Of a DNA stretch of 33,437 nt, positions 33,387 to 33,437 are shown one piece after another. The notes beneath the pieces were generated by a model, which was given only the letters and a program-made list of their open reading frames with translations, had not been told where the DNA came from and did not search any database. Position 1 is the stretch's first letter; each line of letters opens with the position of its first letter. Made by a program: the position numbers and the translations under genes. The stretch is from UBA4416 sp035439445. Its GTDB lineage: Bacteria; Bacteroidota; Bacteroidia; B-17B0; Aurantibacillaceae. The stretch lies in assembly GCA_035439445.1 (NCBI GenBank), contig DAORKG010000040.1:1-33437 (forward strand), given 5' to 3'.

Positions 33387-33437
33387 TTGCAGATTGTTAT
33401 GACTTTAGCAAATAATTTTTTCTAAAACTCTGAGATT

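Overview
The window is a piece of a low-GC chromosome from a gliding-type member of the Bacteroidota, most likely a Flavobacteriales-like lineage, though family level cannot be fixed from the sequence. The evidence is gldJ, porU and porV (gliding and type IX secretion), a PorP/SprF barrel, a DUF6089/PorG-type barrel, bshA (bacillithiol synthesis), the absence of Shine-Dalgarno sequences, and repeated TAnnTTTG promoter elements, the -7 consensus of this phylum. No rRNA, tRNA, CRISPR or insertion sequence was found.

Bases 1-8362 are the type IX secretion/gliding block. On the minus strand lie a PorP/SprF-like barrel, gldJ and the start of murF (cut by the window edge). Divergent from them are porU, the C25-family sortase that releases cargo at the cell surface, and porV, its outer-membrane partner, closed by a strong bidirectional terminator. 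Bases 8422-12725 hold central metabolism: proline dehydrogenase (minus), then a CBS-domain protein, NAD kinase and enolase (plus). Bases 12757-16707 hold a DUF6089 barrel protein, a nitronate monooxygenase-like flavoenzyme, and a HEAT-repeat protein coupled to a GT-C-type membrane protein. Bases 16758-19345 are a two-gene operon of an adenylate-forming (PaaK-like) enzyme and a PlsC-superfamily acyltransferase.

Bases 19360-24100 hold a secreted protein of unknown function, a methyltransferase, and a tight plus-strand operon of a GT-C glycosyltransferase-like membrane protein, an FkbM methyltransferase and a class I methyltransferase. This looks like a small surface-glycan or lipid-modification locus. 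Bases 24097-31979 hold a sodium:solute symporter (minus), a GNAT/OlsB-like N-acyltransferase, the ribosome-assembly GTPase EngB with a coupled 114-residue conserved-looking protein, a two-domain M16 peptidase, and bshA. Two palindromic intergenic repeats flank bshA.

Bases 31980-33437 look like an accessory insertion: two unrecognised genes, one for a two-helix membrane protein and one for a lipoprotein, lie between inverted copies of a conserved element (32061-32093 and 33351-33386). This cassette and the palindromes around bshA are the least explained parts of the window. No intergenic gap exceeds 300 bases.
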